Below, piece after piece: positions 7,519 to 17,499 of a stretch of 38,555 nucleotides of DNA. Source of the DNA: an uncultured Coriobacteriaceae bacterium. GTDB lineage: Bacteria > Actinomycetota > Coriobacteriia > Coriobacteriales > Atopobiaceae. The DNA is taken from assembly GCA_902773995.1 (NCBI GenBank), contig CACYGL010000008.1:1-38555 (forward strand), given 5' to 3'. Positions within the stretch are counted from its first letter, which is position 1, and every line of letters begins with the position of its first letter. The notes under the pieces were generated by a model. It had not been told where the DNA came from, did no database searches, and saw only the letters and a program-made list of their open reading frames with translations. A program made the position numbers and the translations under genes.

Positions 7519-9696
7519 CTAGCTGCGGCTGCGCTTGCGCGAGCCCATGACGACAAGCACGACTCCGCCAGAGACGAGCGCTGCGAGCGCGTAGGTGGGC
7601 ACGGTCGCGTCGGAGGTGTTGGGAACCTTCGCGGCCGGCGCCTTTGGCGCAGGCTTGGGTGCTGCGGGAGGCTCGGGCTTCTCCGCGGTTGTCGGCTCGG
7701 TCTTCGGGGAGGCCTCCTTCGCGGTTTCAGCCCACTTGGCGACCAGCGTGATGTCCTCGGTGACGGGCGTGGAGAAGTCGTACTTCTCGCCATCGAGGTA
7801 CCAGCCGTCAAAGGTGTAGCCGTCGCGGGTGGGGTCCTGCGGTGCGGTAGCCGTTGCGCCATCATTGACCGTCTGCGCGGGCGTCGTGGTCTTGCCCTCG
7901 GGGTCCGAGAAGGTCACGGTGTGCGTGACGGGAGCGACCTTGGTCCAGGTGGCAACCAGGGTGATGTCCTTGGTGATGGAGAGCTTGAAGTCGAAGGCGA
8001 TGCCATCAAGGTGCCAGCCCGCAAACACATAGCCCTCGCGGGTGGGGTCCTGCGGTGTGGTGGCGGTAGCCCCGTCGGCAACGGTCTGCGCGGGCGTCGT
8101 GGTCTTGCCCTCGGGGTCCGAGAACGTCACGGTGTGCGTGATCTGCTTCCACTGGGCATACAGCGTGACCGTGGCGCCGTCCTCGGTGGTCAGGTTCTTG
8201 ACCGTCGCGGCGTCCGCGTAGGCATCGCCCGTTCCGTCGGCCTTCGTGTTCCAGCCCGCAAAGGTGTAGCCCTTGCGCGAGAACGCGCATGCCTGGAGCG
8301 TTGCCTCGGTGTCGTAGGCGGCGTCGATGGAGGTCATGGATCCCGTCGCGTCGTCGGCGTTCTTGTCGAACGCGATGATGTACTTGATGGCCATGGGCTT
8401 CACGAGCTCATAGGTGCGAGGCGCCGAGCTTGATACGGGGATTGAGGTCTTGTCGTCCCCAGAGAGGGCACCGGCAGAGAACACGTGGTGGTCTCTGTCG
8501 ATGGCGTATCTGCCGGGGTTTGCGCCCTTGGGGAGCATGCTAGCGTTGTCTACCAGGGTGGCGCCATTATCGAGCGAGTAGGTGTAGCCACCAAGGCTGT
8601 ACGAATCAATGCTCTGGTTGTACTGGTAGTACGCAGGGGCGCCCTCTACCTCCTGGCCGTCCTTTGTGAGCTTGAGCGAGTACTGGATGGTGTTGTTGTT
8701 CGCATTCTTGTTAAAGTAGTCGTCGTTGATTGCTGCGACTTTGCCGTTGGAGTTGTCCACGGTGGCATCGATGAACTGCTTGGTGGAACCGCTCTTGTTG
8801 GTGAGGCAGTTTGTGATCGTATTGTTCGTGAAGCTTATGTCGTCCACGCCGTCGAGGTGCACTACGCGGTGATGGCCTATGCCGTTGAACGTGCTGCTGG
8901 TGACGGCGAGCTCGACGTGGGGCTTTGGATAGTACATGGGATATGTGTTGGAATAGGTACCCTTGATTGCGCCGTAGTTGTTGGGCGTAAAGACGCAGGA
9001 GTCAACGGTGGCCTTCGCCTGTCCACTGAGCCAGAGCTCATAGTGCTCGCGCTTCCCGTCGAGGACGTCATCATTGTCGTAGCTGGGGTTGGCAATACCG
9101 AAGGTGCAGTTCTTGAACGTCGCTGTTTGGTAAGAGCTGGCGGTATTGGATGCCGAGCCCACCATGTAGCCCTCGGTGAATGTGACGTTTGTGAAGGTCT
9201 GCTCAGCAGCGTTGCTCCCAAGGTAGTAGTGCTCCCAGGCCCTTGCTGCTTCGTATATTGCGGGACGCCTGTCGTTGAGGGTGAGGTCGCTCATGGAAAG
9301 CGGGACGCCGTTCTTGCCGTCGTCGCGGCCATTCGGTGTGGTATAGAGCAGGACCTCGTAGCTTCCTGTAAGGTTGACCTGCGCGTTGTTGGTACCCTTG
9401 ATGGTCACGCTGGTGACGTCCTCGGGCGCAAGCGTGTTGTACGCACCAACGTGGCCACCGTCGAAATCTGCCGTGCCGCTTACGGTGTACGTGATGTCAC
9501 CCTTGGTGCCGTTTGTCTTGACAGCAGCAGCGGCTTCGGTGAGCGAGCCATAGGTAGCGTCACTGCCGGTAACCTTTACTGTTCCCCCTTCCGCCAAAGC
9601 GAGGGTGGGGAAGGCGAACGCTACCGCGCAGGCGATCGAGACGACCGCCGCGAGAAGCACCCCATGCCTTCTCGTCTTCCTAAAAGAGCAGTCCAT
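7519..9696 (-). CDS. Sortase-anchored surface protein with beta-helix and InlB-type repeats
   Basis: A 725-residue secreted protein. The start at 9696 (MDCSFRKTRRHG) is chosen over the upstream in-frame start because AAGGAGG precedes it and the signal peptide (LLAAVVSIACAVAFAFPTLA) follows at the right distance. The middle, about 450 residues, looks like a right-handed parallel beta-helix with many short Asn/Thr/Val strands. Three InlB B-type repeats follow (FAGWNTKADGTG, FAGWHLDG, FDGWYLDG). The last two are near-identical, also in DNA (7871-7928 and 8084-8141, 213 bp apart). A Pro/Ala/Lys-rich wall-spanning stretch leads to VPNTSD, a hydrophobic helix and RKRSRS, a variant of the LPXTG sorting signal. 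The likely role is adhesion or host contact, by family analogy. The gene is monocistronic, with its own promoter candidate and terminator. Confidence 0.88.
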   Translation of the reverse strand: MDCSFRKTRRHGVLLAAVVSIACAVAFAFPTLALAEGGTVKVTGSDATYGSLTEAAAAVKTNGTKGDITYTVSGTADFDGGHVGAYNTLAPEDVTSVTIKGTNNAQVNLTGSYEVLLYTTPNGRDDGKNGVPLSMSDLTLNDRRPAIYEAARAWEHYYLGSNAAEQTFTNVTFTEGYMVGSASNTASSYQTATFKNCTFGIANPSYDNDDVLDGKREHYELWLSGQAKATVDSCVFTPNNYGAIKGTYSNTYPMYYPKPHVELAVTSSTFNGIGHHRVVHLDGVDDISFTNNTITNCLTNKSGSTKQFIDATVDNSNGKVAAINDDYFNKNANNNTIQYSLKLTKDGQEVEGAPAYYQYNQSIDSYSLGGYTYSLDNGATLVDNASMLPKGANPGRYAIDRDHHVFSAGALSGDDKTSIPVSSSAPRTYELVKPMAIKYIIAFDKNADDATGSMTSIDAAYDTEATLQACAFSRKGYTFAGWNTKADGTGDAYADAATVKNLTTEDGATVTLYAQWKQITHTVTFSDPEGKTTTPAQTVADGATATTPQDPTREGYVFAGWHLDGIAFDFKLSITKDITLVATWTKVAPVTHTVTFSDPEGKTTTPAQTVNDGATATAPQDPTRDGYTFDGWYLDGEKYDFSTPVTEDITLVAKWAETAKEASPKTEPTTAEKPEPPAAPKPAPKAPAAKVPNTSDATVPTYALAALVSGGVVLVVMGSRKRSRS

Positions 9697-9757
9697 ATGG
9701 GCCTCCTTGGTCTCAATGACTGGTCTTTGAAACCGAAATGCACTTAAGATAATTCTA

Positions 9758-9786
9758 AGTATCATGCAAGGCTAAGTATCATGCAA
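9758..9786 (-). promoter_or_regulatory. Candidate promoter formed by a perfect 17-bp tandem repeat
   Basis: The 17-bp sequence CTAAGTATCATGCAAGG occurs twice back to back (9755-9771 and 9772-9788). Read on the minus strand, the upstream copy gives TTGCAT and the next copy gives GATACT with exactly 17 bp between them, a fair sigma-70-type -35/-10 pair. The -10 box lies about 60 bp upstream of the surface protein start. The repeat could equally be a pair of regulator sites. There is no experimental support. Confidence 0.45.
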
Positions 9787-9952
9787 GGTTGTTTGGATGT
9801 AATTAGGCGTATGTAGCAACGAGAAGCGTGAGCGACTCGTTTGCGGCCCACAGCGGTGCATGCTGCGCTACTATGTTCTGCGGCCGCACGGGCGGCCCTC
9901 CAAGCAGTCCCAGGTAAAACCTGCTTGCCAATCCAAAACCGGGAGAATATGC

Positions 9953-10684
9953 ATGCTCAAGCGAACCCTTGAGGACTACAAGGTCCTCCTCAGAAGCATC
10001 CCCAGCGCAAACGTGACGCTCTTTGTGGTGAGCGTCATCGTGATGAACCTCCTCGCCAACAAGGAGCTGGTGTCGCTACCGTGGCTGGCGCTTGACTGCG
10101 GCATCACCGTGAGCTGGGTGAGCTTCCTCTGCATGGACATGATTTGCAAGCGCTTTGGCGCCCGTGCCTCCATCGAGGTGAGCGTTCTCGCCGAGGCCAT
10201 CAACCTGGCCGTATGCCTGCTCTTCTGGCTCATGAGCCTTACGCCTGGCATGTGGGGCGCCTACTACGACACGGGCAGCATCCAGGTGAACGACGCCCTC
10301 AACGCGACCTTTGGGGGCACCTGGTACGTTGTGTTTGGCTCGACCGTCTCCATGCTTTGCTCGTCGGTTGTGAACTCGCTGCTTAACGAGGGGATTGGCC
10401 GCAGGCTGAAGAAGAACACCTTTGGGACCTTTGCGCTGCGCTCCTACGTGAGCACGATGGTGGGCCAGTTTGTGGACAACTTTGTGTTTGCGACCATCGT
10501 GAGCCACACCTTCTTTGGGTGGACCTGGGCGCAGGTGGTCATGTGCTCGCTCACGGGCGCGTTGGTTGAGCTTGCGTGCGAGGTGTTCCTCTCGCCGGTG
10601 GGCTTCCGCGTGGTTCGCAGCTGGGAGCGCGAGGGCGTGGGCGAGGACTACCTGCGCCTGCATGCCGCGGAGGCCACGAGATGA
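9953..10684 (+). CDS. VUT-family queuosine precursor transporter (YhhQ-like)
   Basis: A 243-residue polytopic membrane protein with about six hydrophobic segments. The motifs LDCGITVSWVSFLCMDMICKRFG and STMVGQFVDNFVFATIV are typical of the VUT/YhhQ family, which imports queuosine precursors (preQ0/preQ1 or the base) for tRNA modification. The function is from the family; the exact substrate is not known here. The start at ATG 9953 has GGGAG upstream and begins at the first helix region; the longer frame from 9860 has no support. The leader has pairable AAGCAG and CTGCTT segments, but I could not fit a known preQ1 riboswitch. The TGA stop sits inside a palindrome and overlaps the next possible start (ATGA). 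Confidence 0.85.
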   Translation: MLKRTLEDYKVLLRSIPSANVTLFVVSVIVMNLLANKELVSLPWLALDCGITVSWVSFLCMDMICKRFGARASIEVSVLAEAINLAVCLLFWLMSLTPGMWGAYYDTGSIQVNDALNATFGGTWYVVFGSTVSMLCSSVVNSLLNEGIGRRLKKNTFGTFALRSYVSTMVGQFVDNFVFATIVSHTFFGWTWAQVVMCSLTGALVELACEVFLSPVGFRVVRSWEREGVGEDYLRLHAAEATR

Positions 10685-10711
10685 GACAAGGGGAGTTTCC
10701 CTTTGTCTCAT
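10681..10711. repeat. GAGACAAAGGGA-type palindrome, copy 1
   Basis: A 31-bp near-perfect palindrome (ATGAGACAAGGGGA, 3-nt centre, TCCCTTTGTCTCAT). Its second to fourth bases are the TGA stop of the transporter gene. Its first three bases could be the ATG of the SDR gene. It has no T run after it, so termination here is uncertain. Related copies lie at 12018, 21157, 21199 and 30736. Confidence 0.85.
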
Positions 10712-11415
10712 CGCCGCTCGACGCTGGCGGGCGCGTGCTAGACGTACTGGTCACAGGCACGTCGCGCGGCATTGGCCGGGCGACGGCGGAGCTCTTCCTT
10801 GCGCGCGGACATCGCGTGTGGGGGCTCGACGTGCTTCTCGCCTCCATTGAGCACCCGCGCTACCAGCACGTTGTTGCCGACGTGCGAGACCGAGAGACGC
10901 TGCCTGCGGACATTGCGCCGCAGGTCATCGTGAGCAATGCCGGCGTGCAGGACAGCGGCGCGGACATCGACGTCAACCTCAAGGGCGCCATCAACGTGTG
11001 CGAGCGCTACGCGTTTGCGCCGGGTGGTCGCACCGCTGCGCCGCAGGTGCGTGCCGTGGTTCTTGTGGGTTCCTCAAGCGGCCACACGGGCGCGGAGTTT
11101 CCCGAGTATGCGGCGTCAAAGGGTGGCGTGCTGGCCTATACCAAGAACCTCGCCCAGCGCCTGGCACCCCAGGCCACCTGCAACAGCGTGGATCCCGGTG
11201 GCGTCTTGACCGAGCTCAACCGCCCCGTAATGGACGATCCTGTGCTCTGGGAGCGCATCATGTCCCTCACGCCGCTGCGCCGCTGGGCGACGCCGGAGGA
11301 GATTGCAGAGTGGATCTACTTCGTTGGCGTGACTAACCGCTTCATGACGGGGCAGAACCTTCTAATTGACGGTGGCGAGGCGGGGAGCTTCGACTTTGTG
11401 TGGCCCGAGGAGTAG
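10681..11415 (+). CDS. Short-chain dehydrogenase/reductase (SDR)
   Basis: A classical SDR with a Rossmann fold that uses NAD(P)H on an unknown substrate. The nucleotide-binding motif is TGTSRGIG, the NAG-like motif is VSNAGVQ, the catalytic serine is in LVGSSSGH, and the YxxxK pair is in EYAASKGG. The C-terminus has GQNLLIDGG. The start is uncertain. ATG 10681 overlaps the upstream stop and would add 18 residues encoded by the palindrome. GTG 10735 lies directly before the first beta strand (VLDVLVTGTSRG) and may be the native start. It sits between the transporter and the pentapeptide gene with 3-bp spacing to the latter, so it is probably co-transcribed. Confidence 0.88.
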   Translation: MRQGEFPFVSSPLDAGGRVLDVLVTGTSRGIGRATAELFLARGHRVWGLDVLLASIEHPRYQHVVADVRDRETLPADIAPQVIVSNAGVQDSGADIDVNLKGAINVCERYAFAPGGRTAAPQVRAVVLVGSSSGHTGAEFPEYAASKGGVLAYTKNLAQRLAPQATCNSVDPGGVLTELNRPVMDDPVLWERIMSLTPLRRWATPEEIAEWIYFVGVTNRFMTGQNLLIDGGEAGSFDFVWPEE

Positions 11416-11418
11416 AAC

Positions 11419-12021
11419 GTGAGCGACCTACTCGATGCCATAGACCAGTGCGACGGGGACGTCCGTGGTCGCGAGTTTGTGGGCGAGGACCTCTCGGGAG
11501 AAGACCTTGGACACGTGGAGTTCGAGGACTGTACGTTTGAGGGCTGCGTCCTTGCGTCTGCGCACCTGGAACGTCCGAGCTTTGAGCGCTGCACGCTTAC
11601 CGGTTGCGACCTGGGAAACGTTGCTGGCAACACCGGCTTCTGGCGAGACTCGCGGGCGTTCGAGTGCCGTCTGGTTGGTGCCGATCTCCACAAGTCCGTC
11701 TTTGTGCGCACACGCTTCACGGAGTGCAACCTCTCGTACGTGGGGCTTGCAGAGTCAAAACTCGAACGGGTCTCGTTTACCAACTGCGACCTGCGCGAGG
11801 CGTCCCTCTCGCAGCTTCGCCTGCGCAGCCGGCTGGTCCTGGAGGGCTGCGACCTCACGCGCGCAGAGCTTTTCCAGACGCGCCTTGCGGGCGTCGACCT
11901 TACCAGCTGCAACATCGCGGGCGTCCGCATGAGCGACACGTTTCGCGAGCTGCGCGATGCCACCGTGGGCATCGACCAGCTGCCAGACCTCGCGGGCTTG
12001 CTCGGCGTGAAGCTGCGATGA
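11419..12021 (+). CDS. Pentapeptide-repeat protein
   Basis: A 200-residue protein made almost entirely of A(D/N)LXX-like pentapeptides (for example FEDCTFEGCVLASAHL, CDLREASLSQL, CDLTRAELFQTRLAGVDLTSCN). These fold as a right-handed quadrilateral beta-helix. It is Qnr/YjbI-like in general form, but the Qnr loop features cannot be judged by eye, so quinolone protection should not be assumed. A break near residues 70-80 (GNVAGNTGFWRDSRAFEC) resembles the domain junction seen in two-domain members. The GTG start lies 3 bp after the SDR stop with no strong Shine-Dalgarno, suggesting translational coupling. The TGA stop lies inside palindrome copy 2. Confidence 0.85.
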   Translation: MSDLLDAIDQCDGDVRGREFVGEDLSGEDLGHVEFEDCTFEGCVLASAHLERPSFERCTLTGCDLGNVAGNTGFWRDSRAFECRLVGADLHKSVFVRTRFTECNLSYVGLAESKLERVSFTNCDLREASLSQLRLRSRLVLEGCDLTRAELFQTRLAGVDLTSCNIAGVRMSDTFRELRDATVGIDQLPDLAGLLGVKLR

Positions 12022-12048
12022 GACAAAGGGAAACTCCCTTTGTCTCAT
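12018..12048. repeat. GAGACAAAGGGA-type palindrome, copy 2
   Basis: A 31-bp palindrome (ATGAGACAAAGGGA, 3-nt centre, TCCCTTTGTCTCAT) with fully pairing arms. Bases 12019-12021 are the TGA stop of the pentapeptide-repeat gene. It is probably a transcription terminator or mRNA 3'-end stabiliser for the transporter-SDR-pentapeptide unit; no T run follows. Confidence 0.85.
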
Positions 12049-12082
12049 GCGGCTGGGCGATTGGCGAGAGCGACTGCCTGTT

Positions 12083-12150
12083 GATACGCATTCGTCGTCC
12101 GAATGTGTTGCGGCCTGCGCGGGTCACAGATTCGGGTGCGAATGTGTAGC
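12083..12150. repeat. Repeat C, copy upstream of the acyl-CoA dehydrogenase gene
   Basis: This 68-bp sequence matches 13354-13421 in the same orientation at 53 of 68 positions by my count. It holds two small dyads, ATTCG-TCGTC-CGAAT and ATTCG-GGTG-CGAAT, about 40 bp apart, each followed by GTGT. Between the two copies, changes within the dyads largely keep the pairing. On the minus strand the core reads CTACACATTCG, resembling the cores of arrays A and B. It lies in the 285-bp gap 12022-12306, where no gene is seen. Confidence 0.75.
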
Positions 12151-12306
12151 GCCCCCGCCCCGCGGTGTAGCCCCGGTGCCGCCTACAAACAACGGCGGCG
12201 CGGCGCTTCTCGCCGCCTGCGTATTTCCGCTTCACTTTCTTCTTCGCCAGGGCCATAACGTACGGGTGGGTTAAACGTATAACCTCATCGAAGGGACTCG
12301 TGGACC

Positions 12307-13281
12307 ATGGACATCAAGGACGTGAAGAAGGTAACCATCGCAGGCTGCGGCACCGAGGGTAGCCAGATTTCCTCGATGGTGGCGTACAAGGGCTTTGAGA
12401 CCACCGTGTGGCTGCGGAGCGAAGGTTCCATAGATCGCGCAAAGCCCCGGTTGGAGTCCGTGCGCAAGCAGATTCTCGGTGAGCTTGACGCGTGGAAGGC
12501 CGATCGCGGCGAGTACTGCCGCGGCCTCTCGGACGAGAAGGACCTCACTGACGACCAGATTGACCAGCTCAGGGCCCAGGCCGAGGAGCGCCTCTCGCAC
12601 ATTCGCCTCACTACCAGCGCAGAGGAGGCGTTCTCGGATGCCGACATCGTTATAGAGTGCATCAACGAGGACCCAGCCCAGAAGCGCGACTTCTACGAGA
12701 AGATCGCTGGAATCATGCCTGAGAAGACACTGCTCCTCACTGACTCGTCGACCTTCCTGCCGAGCACCTTTGCTGACGCGACCGGCCGTCCCGACCGCTA
12801 CATGACGCTTCACTTTGCCAACCAGATTTGGCGCAACAACCTCACCGAGCTCATGCGCCACGACCGCACCAGCGACGAGTCCTTCGAACTTGCCGAGCAG
12901 TTCTCCCATGCCATTGGCATGGTCCCCCTCAAGCTCAACAAGGAGCAGCCCGGCTATATCCTCAACACGCTCCTCATTCCGTGGTTCAAGGCGGCGATGT
13001 ACCTTGTGGCGTCCGGTGTGACGGATCCTGCCACGGTTGACCTGTGCTGGGAGCTTGACACCGGCGCCCGTCCCGACCAGACCCCGTTCCGCAAGATTGA
13101 CAAGGTCGGCCTGCCCCTGGCGCTCAAGATTATCTCTATGGAGCCTGGCGCGGATGACCCCGCTACTCCGGCCGGCAAGATGGTTGCGCTGCTCAAGAGC
13201 TATGTCGAGGCGGGCAAGACTGGCATTGCCGTGGGCGAAGGCTTCTACAAGTACGATGAGAACGGCAACGTAATCAAGTAG
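12307..13281 (+). CDS. 3-hydroxyacyl-CoA dehydrogenase family protein
   Basis: A 324-residue NAD-dependent enzyme with an N-terminal Rossmann domain (VTIAGCGTEGSQIS, residues 9-22; acidic region ADIVIECINEDPAQK) and the helical C-terminal dimerisation domain (NKEQPGYILNTLLIPWFKAA). This is the 3-hydroxybutyryl/3-hydroxyacyl-CoA dehydrogenase fold, oxidising the 3-hydroxy group with NAD+, typically in butanoate or fatty acid metabolism. The family signature HFANQIWRNNLTEL replaces the usual HFFNPxxxMxLVE, so the substrate may differ. The ATG at 12307 has GAAGGGA upstream. The gene stands alone, with repeat C on each side. Confidence 0.85.
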   Translation: MDIKDVKKVTIAGCGTEGSQISSMVAYKGFETTVWLRSEGSIDRAKPRLESVRKQILGELDAWKADRGEYCRGLSDEKDLTDDQIDQLRAQAEERLSHIRLTTSAEEAFSDADIVIECINEDPAQKRDFYEKIAGIMPEKTLLLTDSSTFLPSTFADATGRPDRYMTLHFANQIWRNNLTELMRHDRTSDESFELAEQFSHAIGMVPLKLNKEQPGYILNTLLIPWFKAAMYLVASGVTDPATVDLCWELDTGARPDQTPFRKIDKVGLPLALKIISMEPGADDPATPAGKMVALLKSYVEAGKTGIAVGEGFYKYDENGNVIK

Positions 13282-13353
13282 ATCATTGCGCGTGAATGGG
13301 GGCAAGGGCGCGCGGCGTCGGGCGCGAGTGGCTTCGGGCGCGCGGCGTCGGGC

Positions 13354-13421
13354 GGTACAGATTCGTGCGACGAATGTGTATCGACCTGCGTGCGTCACAG
13401 ATTCGGGTACGAACGTGTATC
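13354..13421. repeat. Repeat C, copy downstream of the acyl-CoA dehydrogenase gene
   Basis: Direct repeat of 12083-12150. The first dyad here is ATTCGT-GCG-ACGAAT and the second ATTCG-GGTA-CGAAC. ACAGATTCG recurs at exactly 40-bp spacing (13357 and 13397). Just upstream, CGCGGCGTCG occurs twice 30 bp apart (13311 and 13341). This fills part of the 324-bp gap 13282-13605 before the rhamnose genes; no gene or clear promoter is seen in that gap. Confidence 0.75.
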
Positions 13422-13544
13422 AATGCCGTCCCGGCGCCATCGGTGTGCCTGCTCCAACGCAGGGGCCTTGCCCTTCGCGCATGCTTGTTGTCTGGACTTG
13501 GCCCGTTGGTGCCGCCAGCCGCGCGGGGCTCGCGTATCTTGTAA

Positions 13545-16121
<2,577 letters not shown>

Positions 16122-16143
16122 GCCCGCACCGCACTGCCAGCTC

Positions 16144-16170
16144 GCCGCCCCGGCATGTCCCCGGGGCGGC
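16144..16170 (+). terminator. GC-rich hairpin after rmlB
   Basis: A perfect 10-bp stem (GCCGCCCCGG with CCGGGGCGGC) with a 7-nt loop lies 22 bp after the rmlB stop. It is followed by CTAAATAG rather than a T run, so it may pause or end transcription, or protect the rml transcript end. Confidence 0.5.
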
Positions 16171-16258
16171 CTAAATAGCGTCCCGCCAAAGGGGTATGCT
16201 CTTCTTTGTCAGGCCGGCGGCGGGGCTGCCGGGACGGCGCTCGATAGGGGAGTTGCGC

Positions 16259-17017
16259 ATGGGTGGTTTCAAGCGCTTCTGCATGTTTGTCTTCTCGCTG
16301 TCTGGGCTTCTGTGCCTGGCGGCGTTTGTGCTCACGTGGCTGGGCCCCTGGACGGCCCAAGCTTCGGCGCTCTTCTCGCTGCCTGAGTACTACACCACGG
16401 TTGAGGTTCTGCTTCTCATCACGGTGGTTGGGCTGCTCATCATGCTCTTCCGCTCGATCTTCTCGCGCCGCGTACGTACCGTCGAGGTGACCACCGTCGA
16501 CGGTGGCACCATCTCGGTCTCGCGCGACGCCATTGCGTCGCAGGCCAAGCATACGGTCGAGGCCGATGGCACCTGCTCGGCAGACCGTGTCTTTGTAAGC
16601 GCCAAGAAGCGCGGTCATGTGCGCGTGCATGTGCGCGTGCTGCCGCACGAGAGTGTGGACGTGGTCGAGAAGGGTACTGAGCTCCACGAGGAGCTGGTGA
16701 GGGGCCTCACTGCCGTGTGCGGCGACAAGCTCGAGGACGTGAGCCTGGAATTTGTGGAGCCCAAGGAGACCGCTGCCGCGCCGGCGGCGGGGGACGTAAG
16801 TGTGCCCACCTCCTCGAGCTCGCCCGCCTCGACCACGGACTATTCGATGGAGAGTTACCAGCTTGAGACCACCGAGCCATCCCATGAGGATGTCCCGGCG
16901 CCCGCGCCGCAGACAGCGCCCTATAGTGCCATCACGGTTCCTATGGGTGCGGGTCACGACGGAACGTCCTCCTCGGCAGAAAGCGATGAGGACCACGACC
17001 AGAACGGGGAGGCCTAG
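16259..17017 (+). CDS. amaP: Alkaline shock response membrane anchor protein AmaP
   Basis: A 252-residue membrane protein. Two N-terminal transmembrane helices (about residues 6-26 and 45-65) are followed by a cytoplasmic domain with VEVTTVDGGTISVSRDAI and HVRVHVRVLPHESV, then a long Ser/Pro/Glu-rich tail. AmaP homologues tether Asp23 to the membrane in Firmicutes. ATG 16259 is chosen for the AGGGGAG upstream; the longer frame from 16196 adds no domain. It is the first gene of a tight cluster with the DUF2273, Asp23, murT and gatD genes (2-60 bp gaps). The acidic disordered tail is longer than I expect for the family. Confidence 0.85.
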   Translation: MGGFKRFCMFVFSLSGLLCLAAFVLTWLGPWTAQASALFSLPEYYTTVEVLLLITVVGLLIMLFRSIFSRRVRTVEVTTVDGGTISVSRDAIASQAKHTVEADGTCSADRVFVSAKKRGHVRVHVRVLPHESVDVVEKGTELHEELVRGLTAVCGDKLEDVSLEFVEPKETAAAPAAGDVSVPTSSSSPASTTDYSMESYQLETTEPSHEDVPAPAPQTAPYSAITVPMGAGHDGTSSSAESDEDHDQNGEA

Positions 17018-17019
17018 CC

Positions 17020-17439
17020 ATGAGCGACGAGTTCTCCAAGGCGCCACGGGCAAAGGTCGAGGCCGAGGAGCCGCGGCAGCACCAGGACGAGCAGCGCGAG
17101 GCCTCTCAGGCGCCTGGCGCGCAGCAGGACGTAGCTTCTGCAGGCACGTCGCAGGAGGGTGCGGCCCAGGCCGGCGCCAAGAACGACCAAAGCGCCCAAA
17201 ATGGGGTCAATAGGGCCTCCGCATGGGTGAGCAGGACCTTCCCCGGTCACGAGAACGCCTTCTTGGGCGGCGTCTGCGGCCTCCTTGTTGCCATAGTGAT
17301 GGCGGCAATTGGCTTCTGGCGCACGCTGCTGCTGGTGCTTCTCGTGCTCATTGGCGTGGCCATTGGCCAGCAGGCAGACGGTGACCCCAAGATCTTGCAG
17401 GCACTCGGCAAGATCTTTAGGGACCACGAGACGCACTAG
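17020..17439 (+). CDS. DUF2273 small membrane protein
   Basis: A 139-residue protein. The first 70 residues are polar, charged and Gln/Ala-rich, probably disordered. A DUF2273-like part follows with two hydrophobic helices (AFLGGVCGLLVAIVMAAIGF and LLLVLLVLIGVAIGQQADGD). DUF2273 proteins are regularly encoded between AmaP and Asp23 and are thought to help place Asp23 at the membrane. Here the gene sits 2 bp after amaP and 60 bp before the Asp23 gene. The long N-terminal extension is unusual, as family members are often only about 60-80 residues. Confidence 0.85.
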   Translation: MSDEFSKAPRAKVEAEEPRQHQDEQREASQAPGAQQDVASAGTSQEGAAQAGAKNDQSAQNGVNRASAWVSRTFPGHENAFLGGVCGLLVAIVMAAIGFWRTLLLVLLVLIGVAIGQQADGDPKILQALGKIFRDHETH

Positions 17440-17499
17440 GCGCCGCGGAGCGGCACCACTCCACATAGCAATCATCAGCCCACATCAAGAGGAGCGAGC

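Noticed and set aside
9870..9952. preQ1 riboswitch upstream of the queuosine-type transporter
   Set aside because: Pairable AAGCAG/CTGCTT and AGGT/ACCT segments exist, but I could not match the A-rich tail and pseudoknot of any known preQ1 class. A covariance-model search would decide.
11419..12021. Pentapeptide protein called as a Qnr quinolone-resistance protein
   Set aside because: Only the repeat fold is visible; diagnostic Qnr loops cannot be confirmed by eye.
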